Shown: positions 50,595 to 59,939, numbered from the stretch's first letter. The stretch is 64,000 nucleotides of DNA from Actinoplanes solisilvae (GCF_003999975.1 NZ_RJAC01000031.1:1-64000); one strand, 5' to 3'. The notes: generated from the letters alone by a model not told the origin. Translations and numbers: made by a program.

Positions 50595-50772
50595 AGGCGG
50601 GACGGAGGCGGCGCACAGCAGAGGGGCGGGCGGGGGCGGCGCACAGCAGAGGGGCGGGCGGGGGCGGCGCACGGCAGACGGGGCGGGACAGAGGCGGCGC
50701 ACGGCAGAGGCGGGACAGAGCGGCACACAGCAGAGAGGCGGGACAGAGGCGGCGTACGGCAGAGGGGGTGGA
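50595..50772. repeat. G-rich degenerate tandem repeat, about six copies
   Basis: Units of roughly 27-32 bp share GGCGGGACAGAGG and CGGCGCACGGCAGAG in varying forms. They lie in a 377-bp stretch without a supported gene (50440-50816), upstream of the LamG gene and past the end of the 126-residue gene. Runs of G in the plus strand could form quadruplexes. Frames through it are open on both strands only because of the repeat. Confidence 0.7.
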
Positions 50773-50777
50773 AAGCG

Positions 50778-50804
50778 GAACGGCCCGCCGGTGGCGGGCC
50801 GTTC
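50778..50804 (-). terminator. hairpin terminator of the 126-residue gene
   Basis: A perfect 12-bp stem, GAACGGCCCGCC with GGCGGGCCGTTC, and a GGT loop, 13 nt past the stop. Confidence 0.75.
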
Positions 50805-50816
50805 AGCGACGGTCGG

Positions 50817-51197
50817 TCAGAGGGCGTTGTTCTGCTCGGCGAGCATGCAGATGGCGACCAGGCGCAGCAGGTGCCAGTCGGCGGCCTGCCAGTCGGCGCA
50901 GGTCACGGGGGCCTCGCCGGGCTCGGGGAGGGTGCGGCTCATGCGGCGGGCGCCGGCGACGATGGCCCGGGCGTAACCCGCCAGGCCCTCGGCGTCGGCC
51001 TCGCGGCCGGCCGAGTCGAGGGCGTCGCGGACCGCGGCGGCGTGCTGGTCGACCAGGGCGAGCAGGCCCGGGTCGGCGAGCGCGGCGACGATTCCGTCGA
51101 CGCCGACCCGCGCCATCATCTCGTCCAGCAGACCGGTCGCCGGCGAGGCCGGAACGAGCGGAGAGATCGGGGCGAAGGCGAGGTAATCGTTCGTCAT
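50817..51197 (-). CDS. 126-residue helical protein of unknown function
   Basis: The protein has no signal or membrane segment and looks all-helical. It includes V-G-V-D-G-I-V-A-A-L-A-D-P-G-L-L-A-L-V-D-Q-H near residue 35, A-A-A-V-R-D-A-L and a C-terminal W-Q-A-A-D-W-H-L-L-R-L-V. It reminds me of small actinobacterial proteins annotated as DUF6401, but I am not sure. ATG 51197 is leaderless (TAGCGT 7 nt upstream). A strong hairpin terminates it, so it is transcribed alone. Confidence 0.75.
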   Translation of the reverse strand: MTNDYLAFAPISPLVPASPATGLLDEMMARVGVDGIVAALADPGLLALVDQHAAAVRDALDSAGREADAEGLAGYARAIVAGARRMSRTLPEPGEAPVTCADWQAADWHLLRLVAICMLAEQNNAL

Positions 51198-51204
51198 GGC
51201 GAGA

Positions 51205-51210
51205 ACGCTA
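51205..51210 (-). promoter_or_regulatory. -10 box of a leaderless promoter (TAGCGT)
   Basis: On the minus strand TAGCGT lies 7 nt before ATG 51197. The same hexamer and spacing precede the small membrane protein at 25474. Confidence 0.55.
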
Positions 51211-51272
51211 AGGGCTGCCGGGCACCCATGACAGTGGGGTAACCGAACGGCACCCGAGCGTCAACGAGCGTG

Positions 51273-54200
51273 CTACGTCGGGAGCTGGTCCATCGCCTTG
51301 TAGATCCTTTTGTCCGATATCGGATAGGCGGTTCCCAACGATTGAGCGAAGAAGTTGATCCGCAACTCCTCGATCATCCAGCGGATCTCGCGGATCCCCT
51401 CCGCGGGCGCTCCGAGGTCGCGCAGCTCGCGCCACTCCGACTCGATCTCGTGGATCTGGCCCATCAGCTGCCGGTCACGGCCCAGGGTCGTCGGCAGCCG
51501 GTCGAGCCGATAGACGATGCCTCGCAGATAGCGCGGCAGGTGGTGCAGTTGCCGCCACCCTGTCTCGGTCACGAAGCCGGCGTGCACCAGGCCCTTGAGC
51601 TGCTGCCGGATGTCGGCCAGGGCGGGCAGCATCGACGGGTCGCGCAGCGATTTGAGGCGCTGGTCGATGTCGTACGCCGTGGCGAGCACCTGCCGCACCT
51701 GGGTGACCACGTTCGCGACGGCGTCGACCAGGTCTTGCCGCACCGCGTCGCGCAGGGAGGCGAACTCGATCGACGACCACACCGGCCCGCCCGCGTCGGT
51801 GACCAGCTTGTCGACCGCCGCGCCGGCGCAGTCGTCGAGAAGGTCGGCGATCGACCGGTACGGGTTCCCGCGCGTGAGTTCGAGCTTGGCCCGGTTGTCG
51901 AGCCGTCCCTGCAGGTAGCGGGCGGCCGGCGGCAACGTCAGGAGCAGCAGCTTGCGTGTTCCGGCGATCATGGCCGTACGCTGCTCGGCCTCGGTCTCGA
52001 AGACCTTGATCGCGATGCTGTCGCCCTCGTCGACCAGCGCGGGGAAGACGTTGACCTCGTAACCGCCCCGCACCTGGGCCACTTTGCGGGGCAGCATGCC
52101 GAAGTCGTTGGTGGTGATCCCGCGGCGCTCGATGTCGCCGGCCGCCTTCGAGATGGTCTGCTGCACCTTCGGGGCGAGCGAGCGGCGCAGCACCTCGAGG
52201 TCGCGCCCCTCCCCCACGACCTTGTCGTTCTCGTCGATCACGCGGAAGTTGACCCGCAGGTGTTCGGGCACCTGGTCGGGCCGCCACGCGTCGCGGGGCA
52301 CGATCGTCCCGGTGAGCCGGCGCAGTTCACCCGCGATCGCGTCGGGCAGCGGTCCACGCCGGGCCGGAACGCGGTCGAGCACGGCCTCAGCCCAGTCCGG
52401 CACCGGTACGAAGTTCGTACGCAACGCCTTGGGCAGGGCCCGGATCAGGGCGATCACGACGTCGCGGCGGAACCCGGGCACCGACCAGCCGAAGTCCTCC
52501 GGGTCGAGCTTGTTGAGCAGCGCGATCGGCACGCGCACGGAGACGCCGTCGGCCTTCGAGTTCGGCTCGAACTCGTACGTCAGGGGCAGTTTGACCCCGC
52601 CGGCCAGCCAGGCGTCCGGGTACGCGTTCGGGTCGACGCCGTCGCGGCCGGAGTTGACCAGCATCTCGCGGGTGAAGGTCAACAGCTCGGGTTCCGTACG
52701 CCGTGCCTTCTTCCACCACGCGTCGAAGTGCCGGGCGGAGACGACGTCGGCCGGGATGCGCGCGTCGTAGAGGGCGTACACGGTCTCGTCGTCGACCGCG
52801 ATGTCGCGGCGGCGGGCCCGGTTCTCGATCTCCTCGATCTGGGCCAGCAGCTTGGTGTTGTCGGCGTAGAACTTGTGGTGCGTCTCCCAGTCGCCCTCGA
52901 CGAGCGCGTGCCTGATGAACAGCTCGCGCGACGCCACCGGGTCGACCTTGGAGTAGCCGACCTTGCGCCGCGGCACGATCGGCAACCCATAGAGAGTCAC
53001 CTTCTCGTACGCCATCACGGCGCCCTGCTTCTTCTCCCAGTGCGGCTCGCTGTAGCTGCGTTTCACCAGGTGCGGGGCGAGTTTCTCGGCCCATTCGGGT
53101 TCGATGCGAGCGTTGACGCGGCCCCACAGCCGGCTCGTCTCGACCAGTTCGGCCGACATCACCCAGCGCGGCTGCTTCTTGAACAGCGCCGAACCGGGGA
53201 AGATCGCGAACTTCGCCCCGCGCGCGCCCAGATATTCGCGCTTGTCGGTGTCTTTGAGCCCGATGTGCGAGAGCAGCCCCGACAGCAGAGCGGTGTGCAC
53301 GTGCTGGCCCTCGGCGACCTCCTCGCGATCCTCCACGAGAGACAGTCCGAGCGTACGGCTCACCTGCCGGAGTTGTGCGTAGATGTCCTGCCACTCCCGC
53401 ACGCGCAGGTAGTTGAGGAACTCGGTGCGGCACAGCCGGCGGAACTGGTTGCCGCTGAGCTCCTGCTGTTTCTCGCGCAGGTATCGCCAGAGGTTGAGGT
53501 AGCTGAAGAAGTCCGATTCCTTGTCGGTGAACCGGGCGTGCTTCTCGTCGGCCTGCTGCTGCTTCTCGGCCGGGCGCTCGCGGGGGTCCTGGATGGACAG
53601 TGCGGCCGCGATCACCATGACCTCGGCCAGGCACTCCTGCCGGTCGGCCTCGATCACCATGCGGGCCAGGCGCGGGTCGACCGGGAGCTGGGCGAGCTGG
53701 CGGCCCATCGGGGTGAGCTTGCGGTCGTCGAGCGCGCCGAGCTCTTCGAGCAGCTTCACGCCGTCGGTGATGTTGCGCCGGTCGGGCGGGTCGATGAACG
53801 GGAACTTGGCGAGGTCGCCCAGGCCCAGGTTGGTCATCTGCAGGATGACGCTGGCCAGGTTGGTCCGCAGGATCTCGGGCTCGGTGAACTCGGGGCGGGC
53901 CTCGAAGTCCTCCTCGGAGTAGAGCCGGATGCAGATGCCGTCGGCGACGCGGCCGCAGCGTCCCTTGCGCTGGTTGGCGCTGGCCTGCGAGACCGGTTCG
54001 ATCGGCAGGCGCTGCACCTTGAGCCGGTTGGAGTAGCGGCTGATGCGCGCGGTGCCGGGGTCGATGACGTAGCGGATGCCGGGGACGGTCAGCGAGGTCT
54101 CGGCGACGTTGGTGGCCAGCACGACACGGCGGCGGGAGTGCCGTTCGAAGACCTTGTGCTGCTCGGCGGCCGACAGCCGGCCGTAGAGCGGCACGATGTC

Positions 54201-55220
54201 GGTGTCGCGCAGGTTGCGTTTGCCGAGCGCGTCGGCCGTGTCGCGGATCTCGCGCTCGCCGGAGAGGAAGACCAGGATGTCGCCGTCGCCCTCGCGGCCC
54301 AGCTCGTCGACCGCTTCGGCGATGCCGTCGACCTGGTCCATGGGTTCTTCGGTCTGCACTGGTTCATGTCGGTTTTCCGCCGCGGTAAGGCTCGAGCCCT
54401 CGGTGGTCGCCACCAGCGGCCGGTAGCGGGTCTCGACGGGGAACGTGCGGCCGGAGACCTCGATCACGGGAGCGGGTTTGCCCGCGGCATCGGAGAAATG
54501 CTCGGCGAAGCGTTGTGTCTCGATCGTGGCCGACGTGATGATCAGCTTCAGGTCGGGGCGGCGGGGCAGCAGCTCGCGCAGGTAGCCGAGGATGAAGTCG
54601 ATGTTGAGGCTGCGCTCGTGCGCCTCGTCGATGATCAGAGTGTCGTACCGGTAGAGGTTGCGGTCGGTCTGGATCTCGGCCAGCAGGATGCCGTCGGTCA
54701 TGACCTTGACCATGGTGTCGTCGCTGACCTGGTCGGTGAAGCGGACCTTGTAACCGATGGTCGTGCCCAGCGGCCGCCCGACCTCTTCGGCGATGCGCTC
54801 GGCGACCGTGCGGGCGGCGATGCGCCGCGGCTGGGTGTGGCCGATCTGCCCGCGAACGCCCCGGCCCAGCTCCATGCAGATCTTGGGGATCTGGGTGGTC
54901 TTGCCGGAGCCGGTCTCGCCGGCGACCACGACGACCTGGTGGTCGCGGATCGCCGCGGCGATGTCGTCCTTGCGGAGGCTGACCGGCAGCGACTGCGGAT
55001 AGCTGATCGGGGGCACGCTCGCGAGCCGGGCGGCCAGGCGCTCGGCGGCCCGGTCGACCTCGGCCGAGATCTCGGCGAGCGCGGCCGCGCGGGCGTCGTC
55101 GTCGCGCAGGCGCCGGGTGCCTTCGAGGCGGCGCTGCAGGCGCCGCTCGTCGCGCGGGAGCAGGTCGTTTATCCGGACGCGCAGTTCGCGGACGGCCGGT
55201 GCAGCAGGTGTTGTCGACAT
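51273..55220 (-). CDS. hrpA: ATP-dependent RNA helicase HrpA (DEAH box)
   Basis: A 1315-residue DEAH-box helicase of the usual HrpA length. Walker A is G-E-T-G-S-G-K-T-T-Q (101-110), D-E-A-H is at 198-201, S-A-T near 229, and Q-R-K-G-R-C-G-R-V in the second RecA domain carries the arginine finger. The helicase-associated and OB-fold regions follow, and the long C-terminal DUF3418 region makes up the last 600 residues. HrpA is linked to mRNA processing and rescue of stalled ribosomes. ATG 55220 has TATTCT 9 nt upstream and no ribosome site. Confidence 0.95.
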   Translation of the reverse strand: MSTTPAAPAVRELRVRINDLLPRDERRLQRRLEGTRRLRDDDARAAALAEISAEVDRAAERLAARLASVPPISYPQSLPVSLRKDDIAAAIRDHQVVVVAGETGSGKTTQIPKICMELGRGVRGQIGHTQPRRIAARTVAERIAEEVGRPLGTTIGYKVRFTDQVSDDTMVKVMTDGILLAEIQTDRNLYRYDTLIIDEAHERSLNIDFILGYLRELLPRRPDLKLIITSATIETQRFAEHFSDAAGKPAPVIEVSGRTFPVETRYRPLVATTEGSSLTAAENRHEPVQTEEPMDQVDGIAEAVDELGREGDGDILVFLSGEREIRDTADALGKRNLRDTDIVPLYGRLSAAEQHKVFERHSRRRVVLATNVAETSLTVPGIRYVIDPGTARISRYSNRLKVQRLPIEPVSQASANQRKGRCGRVADGICIRLYSEEDFEARPEFTEPEILRTNLASVILQMTNLGLGDLAKFPFIDPPDRRNITDGVKLLEELGALDDRKLTPMGRQLAQLPVDPRLARMVIEADRQECLAEVMVIAAALSIQDPRERPAEKQQQADEKHARFTDKESDFFSYLNLWRYLREKQQELSGNQFRRLCRTEFLNYLRVREWQDIYAQLRQVSRTLGLSLVEDREEVAEGQHVHTALLSGLLSHIGLKDTDKREYLGARGAKFAIFPGSALFKKQPRWVMSAELVETSRLWGRVNARIEPEWAEKLAPHLVKRSYSEPHWEKKQGAVMAYEKVTLYGLPIVPRRKVGYSKVDPVASRELFIRHALVEGDWETHHKFYADNTKLLAQIEEIENRARRRDIAVDDETVYALYDARIPADVVSARHFDAWWKKARRTEPELLTFTREMLVNSGRDGVDPNAYPDAWLAGGVKLPLTYEFEPNSKADGVSVRVPIALLNKLDPEDFGWSVPGFRRDVVIALIRALPKALRTNFVPVPDWAEAVLDRVPARRGPLPDAIAGELRRLTGTIVPRDAWRPDQVPEHLRVNFRVIDENDKVVGEGRDLEVLRRSLAPKVQQTISKAAGDIERRGITTNDFGMLPRKVAQVRGGYEVNVFPALVDEGDSIAIKVFETEAEQRTAMIAGTRKLLLLTLPPAARYLQGRLDNRAKLELTRGNPYRSIADLLDDCAGAAVDKLVTDAGGPVWSSIEFASLRDAVRQDLVDAVANVVTQVRQVLATAYDIDQRLKSLRDPSMLPALADIRQQLKGLVHAGFVTETGWRQLHHLPRYLRGIVYRLDRLPTTLGRDRQLMGQIHEIESEWRELRDLGAPAEGIREIRWMIEELRINFFAQSLGTAYPISDKRIYKAMDQLPT

Positions 55221-55287
55221 CGCGCGACAAGAATAGGCGGAATCGGCGGTAAACGCCTGGTGATTAACGACGCCCCGGCAACCGGAA

Positions 55288-56088
55288 TCAGCCGCGGCCG
55301 TGACGGCCCATGCCGTCGATCGCGGTCATCTCGGCGTCGGTCAGCGTGAAGCCGTCGATATCGGCGTTGCGGGCGATGCGTTCGGGGGTCTGGGACTTCG
55401 GGATGACGACGATCTCGTGCTGCACGTGCCAGCGCAGCACCACCCGGGCCGGGTCGACGCCGTGCGCGGTGGCGATGCCGGTCAGCACCGGGTCGTACAG
55501 GTTGGTGGTCTTGAACGGCGAGTAGCCCTCGACCACGACGCCGCGATCGCGGTGCTCGGCGAGGACGCGGGCGTCGTACAGGGCCGGGCCGAACCGGATC
55601 TGGTTGACCGCCGGACGCTCGCCGGTGTCGGCGATCAGCTCGTCGATCAGATCGGCGTCGTAGTTGCTGACGCCGATCGAGCGGGTCAGGCCGGCGTCGC
55701 GGGCGGCGATCAGCGCCTGCCACAGCTGGGTCGAGCGGCCGCGGCGCGGCGGCCAGTGGATCAGCCACAGGTCGATCGCGTCGACGCCGAGGTGCTGCAG
55801 GCTCTGCTCGATCGTGGCGCGTTCCTTGCCGGCCCGGTCGGGCGGCAGCTTGGTCGTGACGAAGACCTGGTCACGCGGCACGCCGGAGTCTTTCAGGGCG
55901 CGGCCGACCTCGGCCTCGTTGCCGTAAACGGTCGCGGTGTCGAGGTGCGTGTAGCCGGCCTCGAGCGCGTCCCGGACCGCCTGGTAGGCGGTCTTGCCGT
56001 GCATCTGCCAGGTGCCGAAGCCGAGCAGGGGCATCTCGACCGGGGTGCCGTCGGCCGCCTTTCCCAGCGGCAGTGCGGGAATCGTCAT
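55288..56088 (-). CDS. aldo/keto reductase
   Basis: A 266-residue AKR. G-F-G-T-W-Q near residue 23, D-T-A-T-V-Y-G-N-E (Asp and Tyr of the tetrad, about 50-58), T-T-K-L (Lys near 79), L-I-H-W (His near 112), G-V-S-N-Y and I-P-K-S-Q-T-P near 232 make the catalytic tetrad and NADPH site complete. It belongs to the AKR5-like group that reduces keto acids, methylglyoxal and similar compounds. ATG 56088 has an AGGGGCAGGA ribosome site, and TAGGGT upstream (56123-56128, minus) may be the -10 box. Confidence 0.93.
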   Translation of the reverse strand: MTIPALPLGKAADGTPVEMPLLGFGTWQMHGKTAYQAVRDALEAGYTHLDTATVYGNEAEVGRALKDSGVPRDQVFVTTKLPPDRAGKERATIEQSLQHLGVDAIDLWLIHWPPRRGRSTQLWQALIAARDAGLTRSIGVSNYDADLIDELIADTGERPAVNQIRFGPALYDARVLAEHRDRGVVVEGYSPFKTTNLYDPVLTGIATAHGVDPARVVLRWHVQHEIVVIPKSQTPERIARNADIDGFTLTDAEMTAIDGMGRHGRG

Positions 56089-56147
56089 GGGTCACATCCT
56101 GCCCCTGGAAACGGGTGGTGACACCCTACGTAGCGTGGGTCACACCA

Positions 56148-58586
56148 CTACTCCGAGCTGCTGCTGGACGGGTCGCGCAGGCGGGCGGCGGCCGGGTCGT
56201 GCGCCGACGGGTCGGCGGCGGGCAGTGCGGCCAGGCCGGGCAGGCGCGAGTCCTCGATCGCGGCGCGTTCGGCGAGGGCCCGTTCCAGGGCCGCGCGGGT
56301 GGCGGCTTCCTCGTCCTCGGTGGGGTCGGGTGCGGTCATGGCTGTTCTCCTCGGCTCGGGCTTCGCGGGTGCGGGCTGTGCGGGCTGCGCGGGTGCCGGC
56401 TGCGCGGGTGCGGGCTGCGCGGGTGCGGGCTGTGCGATCGGCGGGATCGTGAAGTGGAAGCGGGTGCCGCCGCCGGGGTTGTCGGCCACGCCGATCTCGC
56501 CGCCGTGCCGCTCGACGATGCGCTTGCAGATGGCCAGGCCCAGGCCGGTGCCGGCGTACCCGGCCTCGGCGTGCGCCCGGTGGAAACTCTCGAAGATGTC
56601 CTGCTTGGCCGTGTCGGGGATACCGATCCCGCGGTCGGCGACCTCGATGCGCGTGCAACCGGCCGCGTCCACGTCCCCGGTCACGTCGACCCGCGGCATC
56701 GTGCCCGGCCGCACATACTTGAGGGCGTTGCCGAGCAGGTTGTCCAGCACATGCCGCAGCATCGCCGGGTCGACCGCCACCTCGGGCAGCGGGCCGACGT
56801 AGATGTCGGGCACGTCTTCCGTACGCAAATGGGCAGTTCGGTCGTGGACCACCTCGGCCACCAGCGCGGCCAGGTCGACCTGGCGGGTGCGCAGCGGCGC
56901 GTCCCGGGCCGTCGTGTACGCCAGCAGGGTGTCGATCAGGCCCGCCATCCGGTCGACCGCGTGGATGATGCGGCCCAGCCTCCGGCGGGCGCCGTCGACC
57001 TCGGGTCCGTCCGGCGCGTCGGCCAGGTCCTCGGTCGCCGCCTCGGAGTGGCCCCGGATGACGGAGAGGGGCGCCTTGAGGTCGTGGGCCACCACTCCGG
57101 CGAAGACGGCCAGGTCGTTCTCGTAGCGACGCAGTTCGGTGATGTCGTGCAGGACGGCGACCGCGCCGGGCCGGCCGTCGGCGGTGTCCAGCGGACGCCC
57201 GTCCATGCTGACCAGGATGCCCTCGGGCCGCCGCGAGTTGCGCACGATCATCTCGACGCCGTCGCTCGACTCGCCGCGCATGGCCCGGACGAGCGGATAG
57301 TCGCCGACCTGGAAAGGGGTCCGGCCGTCCGGCCGATACAGGCCGTAATGCTCCTGCCAGGCGTTCGGATCGTCCTCCTCCTGCTCGCCCTCCACCATCC
57401 CGAGCAGGGCGCGGGCCGCGGGGTTGAGCAGCAACGCGTCGTTCTCGTCGACGACGGTGACCGCGTCGCTGATGCTGTCCAGGATCGCGCCGAGCAGCCC
57501 GGCCTGCCGGCGGCTCTCCTGTTCGGCCGCGCGTAGCTCGGCGGTGGCCTTGTGCACCCGCGCCTCGGCGCGGGCCCGGCCGGTGGCCAGCACGAACACG
57601 AGCCCGGCCAGCAGCACCGACATGGCGCCGCCGGTGAGCAGCAGCGTCATCGGCAGGGTGCTGGAGGCGCCGGGCAGGTGCGACGCGTCGGCCCGGGTGA
57701 CCAGCGTCCACTTCCGGTCGGCGACGTCGATGCTGACGCTGCGCCGCAGGTCGGCCACGCCGGGCACGAGATATTCGGCGACCACCGACTCGCCGCCGTC
57801 ACGGTCGGTGGCGAGCAGCAGGCCAGCGAGCTGCCCCTGGCTGACCGTGGCGAGCATGCCCTCGAGGAAATCCTCGCCGCGCAGGCCGAGCACGACCCAG
57901 CCACGGAACTCGGGCTCGTTGGCCCGCGTCCAGATCGGGGCGGCGAAGACGAGCGAGCGCTGCTGCTGACCGGCGGGCAGGCCCCGGTCGCGCAGCAGCA
58001 CATAGGTGTCGGAGACGCTGGGCCGGCCGAGCTCGCGGGAGTCCTGAAGGGCGGTGGCCGGCTCGGTCGCGGCGGCCAGGTCGAGGCCGCTCAGCGGCGA
58101 GCCGGTGGGGGTCAGCGACCGGGTGAAGATCGAGAAATAGTGCTCGCCGCCGGTCGTCGCCGGCCGCAGGGTGAGGCCTTCGGCGCCACGGGAGCGCCAG
58201 AACCGCTGCGCGGCCGCGATCTGCGAGTCGGCGACCGGCACGACGAAGGCGAACGAGGCCGCGCCGATCAGGTTGGCCGACGCGAGCGGGGCGGTCGCCG
58301 CGTCGAAGTCCTCCCACGTCAGGTCGGGGTCGGTGCCGATGCCGGCGGCGGCGGTCTCGACCAGCGAGCGGTAGCGCTCGGTCTCGGTCTGCACGGCGGC
58401 CCGGGCCACGGCGGTGCGCTGGTCCATCACCCGGTCGGCGTTGTCGCTCTGCACGTCGCGCATCCCGGCATAGACCGACAGCACGACGGTGAGGCCGACC
58501 AGCAGGACGACGCCCGCGAACAGGGACCCGGTGAAGCGCCCGCGGCGGGCCTCCGTCGCGGTGGTTGAAAAGTCGCGTCGCTTCAC
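56148..58586 (-). CDS. CHASE-domain membrane sensor histidine kinase
   Basis: An 812-residue kinase. TM1 lies at about 20-42, an outer CHASE-like domain of about 260 residues follows, and TM2 is near 310-335. Next come a short coiled segment, a PAS domain (L-D-S-I-S-D-A-V-T-V-V-D-E-N-D), HisKA with A-H-D-L-K-A-P-L near 500 and an HATPase domain (N-L-L-G-N-A-L-K-Y, D-R-G-I-G-I, G-T-G-L-G-L). The tail of about 100 residues has A-P-A-Q-P repeats and ends in serines. GTG 58586 is leaderless (TATGCT 7 nt upstream). An internal ATG at 56339 in the same frame has an AGGAGAA site and could yield the last 63 residues alone. No response regulator is nearby. Confidence 0.9.
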   Translation of the reverse strand: MKRRDFSTTATEARRGRFTGSLFAGVVLLVGLTVVLSVYAGMRDVQSDNADRVMDQRTAVARAAVQTETERYRSLVETAAAGIGTDPDLTWEDFDAATAPLASANLIGAASFAFVVPVADSQIAAAQRFWRSRGAEGLTLRPATTGGEHYFSIFTRSLTPTGSPLSGLDLAAATEPATALQDSRELGRPSVSDTYVLLRDRGLPAGQQQRSLVFAAPIWTRANEPEFRGWVVLGLRGEDFLEGMLATVSQGQLAGLLLATDRDGGESVVAEYLVPGVADLRRSVSIDVADRKWTLVTRADASHLPGASSTLPMTLLLTGGAMSVLLAGLVFVLATGRARAEARVHKATAELRAAEQESRRQAGLLGAILDSISDAVTVVDENDALLLNPAARALLGMVEGEQEEDDPNAWQEHYGLYRPDGRTPFQVGDYPLVRAMRGESSDGVEMIVRNSRRPEGILVSMDGRPLDTADGRPGAVAVLHDITELRRYENDLAVFAGVVAHDLKAPLSVIRGHSEAATEDLADAPDGPEVDGARRRLGRIIHAVDRMAGLIDTLLAYTTARDAPLRTRQVDLAALVAEVVHDRTAHLRTEDVPDIYVGPLPEVAVDPAMLRHVLDNLLGNALKYVRPGTMPRVDVTGDVDAAGCTRIEVADRGIGIPDTAKQDIFESFHRAHAEAGYAGTGLGLAICKRIVERHGGEIGVADNPGGGTRFHFTIPPIAQPAPAQPAPAQPAPAQPAQPAPAKPEPRRTAMTAPDPTEDEEAATRAALERALAERAAIEDSRLPGLAALPAADPSAHDPAAARLRDPSSSSSE
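56368..56437 (-). repeat. 15-bp coding tandem repeat (A-P-A-Q-P)
   Basis: Four to five copies of TGCGCGGGTGCGGGC (plus strand) encode the A-P-A-Q-P linker of the sensor kinase. Confidence 0.8.
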
Positions 58587-58593
58587 CAAAGTG

Positions 58594-58599
58594 AGCATA
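58594..58599 (-). promoter_or_regulatory. -10 box of a leaderless promoter (TATGCT)
   Basis: On the minus strand TATGCT lies 7 nt before GTG 58586 and decides the kinase start. The upstream TTG and ATG in the same frame lie at or before this box. Confidence 0.55.
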
Positions 58600-58609
58600 A
58601 AACGCAAAT

Positions 58610-58643
58610 CACCCTCGTCGACCCGGTTCGGCCGACGAGGGTG
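58610..58643 (-). terminator. terminator of the SH3/glucosaminidase gene
   Basis: CACCCTCGTCG and CGACGAGGGTG form an 11-bp stem around 12 nt. In the minus direction it follows the stop at 58656. It is nearly identical to the hairpin at 61606-61639. Confidence 0.75.
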
Positions 58644-58655
58644 AGGCTGATTCGC

Positions 58656-59825
58656 TTACTTCCAGGTGTCGTACTGGTAGAGGTTCTGCTGGGCCATCAG
58701 GGTGGTGACCTTGGTGTAGTAGTTCGGGTCGGTGGCGTAACCCGCCTTCCACACCTTCCAGATGAAGCTGTTCGCCTTCTTCGTGTAGTTGAAGGCACCG
58801 GCGTAGCGGGGGTTGACCCGCAGGAAACTGCCGTGGTCGCGGAACGAGTGCGCCATGGTGGCGTACGTGCGGAAGGTCGCCACCGTGGAGAAGCACGAGC
58901 CGGCCTTCGTGCACTCCTGGGTGCGGTAGTCGTGGCAGCCGTTGGCCAGCGTGCCGAACTTGCCGCTCTGGCACTTGATGCCGAAGTAGTTGCGGTCGAC
59001 CGACGCGAGGCCGCTGCGGCCCCAACCCGACTCGAGGATCGCCTGCGCGAGCGTCACCGAGGCCGGCACGCCGTACTCGCGCCAGCCGCGCTGCGCGCCC
59101 GGGACGGCGGCCTGGATGAACTGCTCCGGCGTGAGGGTCACGGCCGGGGCGGCCGGCGCCGGCTTCGCGCCCGGGCAGAGCTTGAGGGCGGGCGTGACGA
59201 CGTACGCGTGCGAGATGTAAGCGCCGTCGGCGAGGCGGTTCCACTGCGTGGTCGAGCGGACCGTGCCCTTGACCAGGCTGCCGGCGACGTAGCAGACACC
59301 GGTCACCTTGGCGCCGGTGGCGAGCACACGCTTGACCGGCGAGGTCGTGAACGGCCCGGTACGAACGTTGACCTTGCCGTCACCGCTGCGGACCGTGCCG
59401 ACCTTGTTCGTGGTCGCGACCGGCTTGGTCTTCGGTTTGGTCTTCGGTTTGGTCTTCGGCTTGGCCTTGACGGCGGTGGCGCGCGAGGCGCTGGTCTCGC
59501 ACCGCTCGATCGTCGAGCCGCCACTGACGTACGCGTGGGTGACGTAGCCGCCGGTGCTGAGCCTGTCCCACTGGGTGGTGGTGCGCACCGAGCCGCGGAC
59601 GCTCTGCCCGGTGACCGAGCAGACGGCGGTGACCTTCTGGCCGCCGCGCAGCGAGCCGACCACGTCAGCGGCGAGCGACGGCGTGGCACGCACCTTCAGC
59701 GTGCTGCGCACCTCGACCGTGACCGACACTCCGGCCGCACTCGCCGCGGTGGGCGCGGCGACCAGGCCGGCGCCGACGGCGAACACGAGCAGGGGGCCGG
59801 TGACCCGGCGGGCGTACTGCCTCAT
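58656..59825 (-). CDS. secreted SH3-domain cell-wall hydrolase (glucosaminidase, GH73-like)
   Basis: A 389-residue secreted protein. The signal peptide is about residues 1-30 (V-F-A-V-G-A-G-L-V-A-A-P with A-S-A). Two bacterial SH3-like domains follow (about 35-110 and 140-215), each with V-R-A-T-P or V-N-V-R-T-G-P and two Cys, joined by a K-P-K-T repeat linker (coded at 59421-59470). The C-terminal 160 residues are a GH73-like glucosaminidase with catalytic Glu in A-I-L-E-S-G-W-G, then N-Y-F-G-I-K-C and Y-A-T-D-P-N-Y-Y. It probably cuts peptidoglycan glycan strands. ATG 59825 has an AAGGAG ribosome site. Confidence 0.9.
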   Translation of the reverse strand: MRQYARRVTGPLLVFAVGAGLVAAPTAASAAGVSVTVEVRSTLKVRATPSLAADVVGSLRGGQKVTAVCSVTGQSVRGSVRTTTQWDRLSTGGYVTHAYVSGGSTIERCETSASRATAVKAKPKTKPKTKPKTKPVATTNKVGTVRSGDGKVNVRTGPFTTSPVKRVLATGAKVTGVCYVAGSLVKGTVRSTTQWNRLADGAYISHAYVVTPALKLCPGAKPAPAAPAVTLTPEQFIQAAVPGAQRGWREYGVPASVTLAQAILESGWGRSGLASVDRNYFGIKCQSGKFGTLANGCHDYRTQECTKAGSCFSTVATFRTYATMAHSFRDHGSFLRVNPRYAGAFNYTKKANSFIWKVWKAGYATDPNYYTKVTTLMAQQNLYQYDTWK

Positions 59826-59939
59826 AGAGAACGTCTCCTTCGTAGCGGGCGGCGTCCGTACGAAGGTCGCGTTCAGGCGTTGCGAGGCAAGAGCGCGCGA
59901 GGGTGCAGAACCGTTGCGACGGGGACCACATGTGGCGGC

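Noticed and set aside
50584..50976. 130-codon plus-strand frame and matching minus-strand proline-rich frames
   Set aside because: They exist only because of the G-rich tandem repeat and run into the antisense of the 126-residue gene.
51270..55349. 1359-codon open frame on the plus strand
   Set aside because: It is antisense to hrpA. The frame stays open because of the GC bias at codon third positions; it has no start signal and its composition (Asp/Val/Gln/His-rich) is typical of shadow frames.
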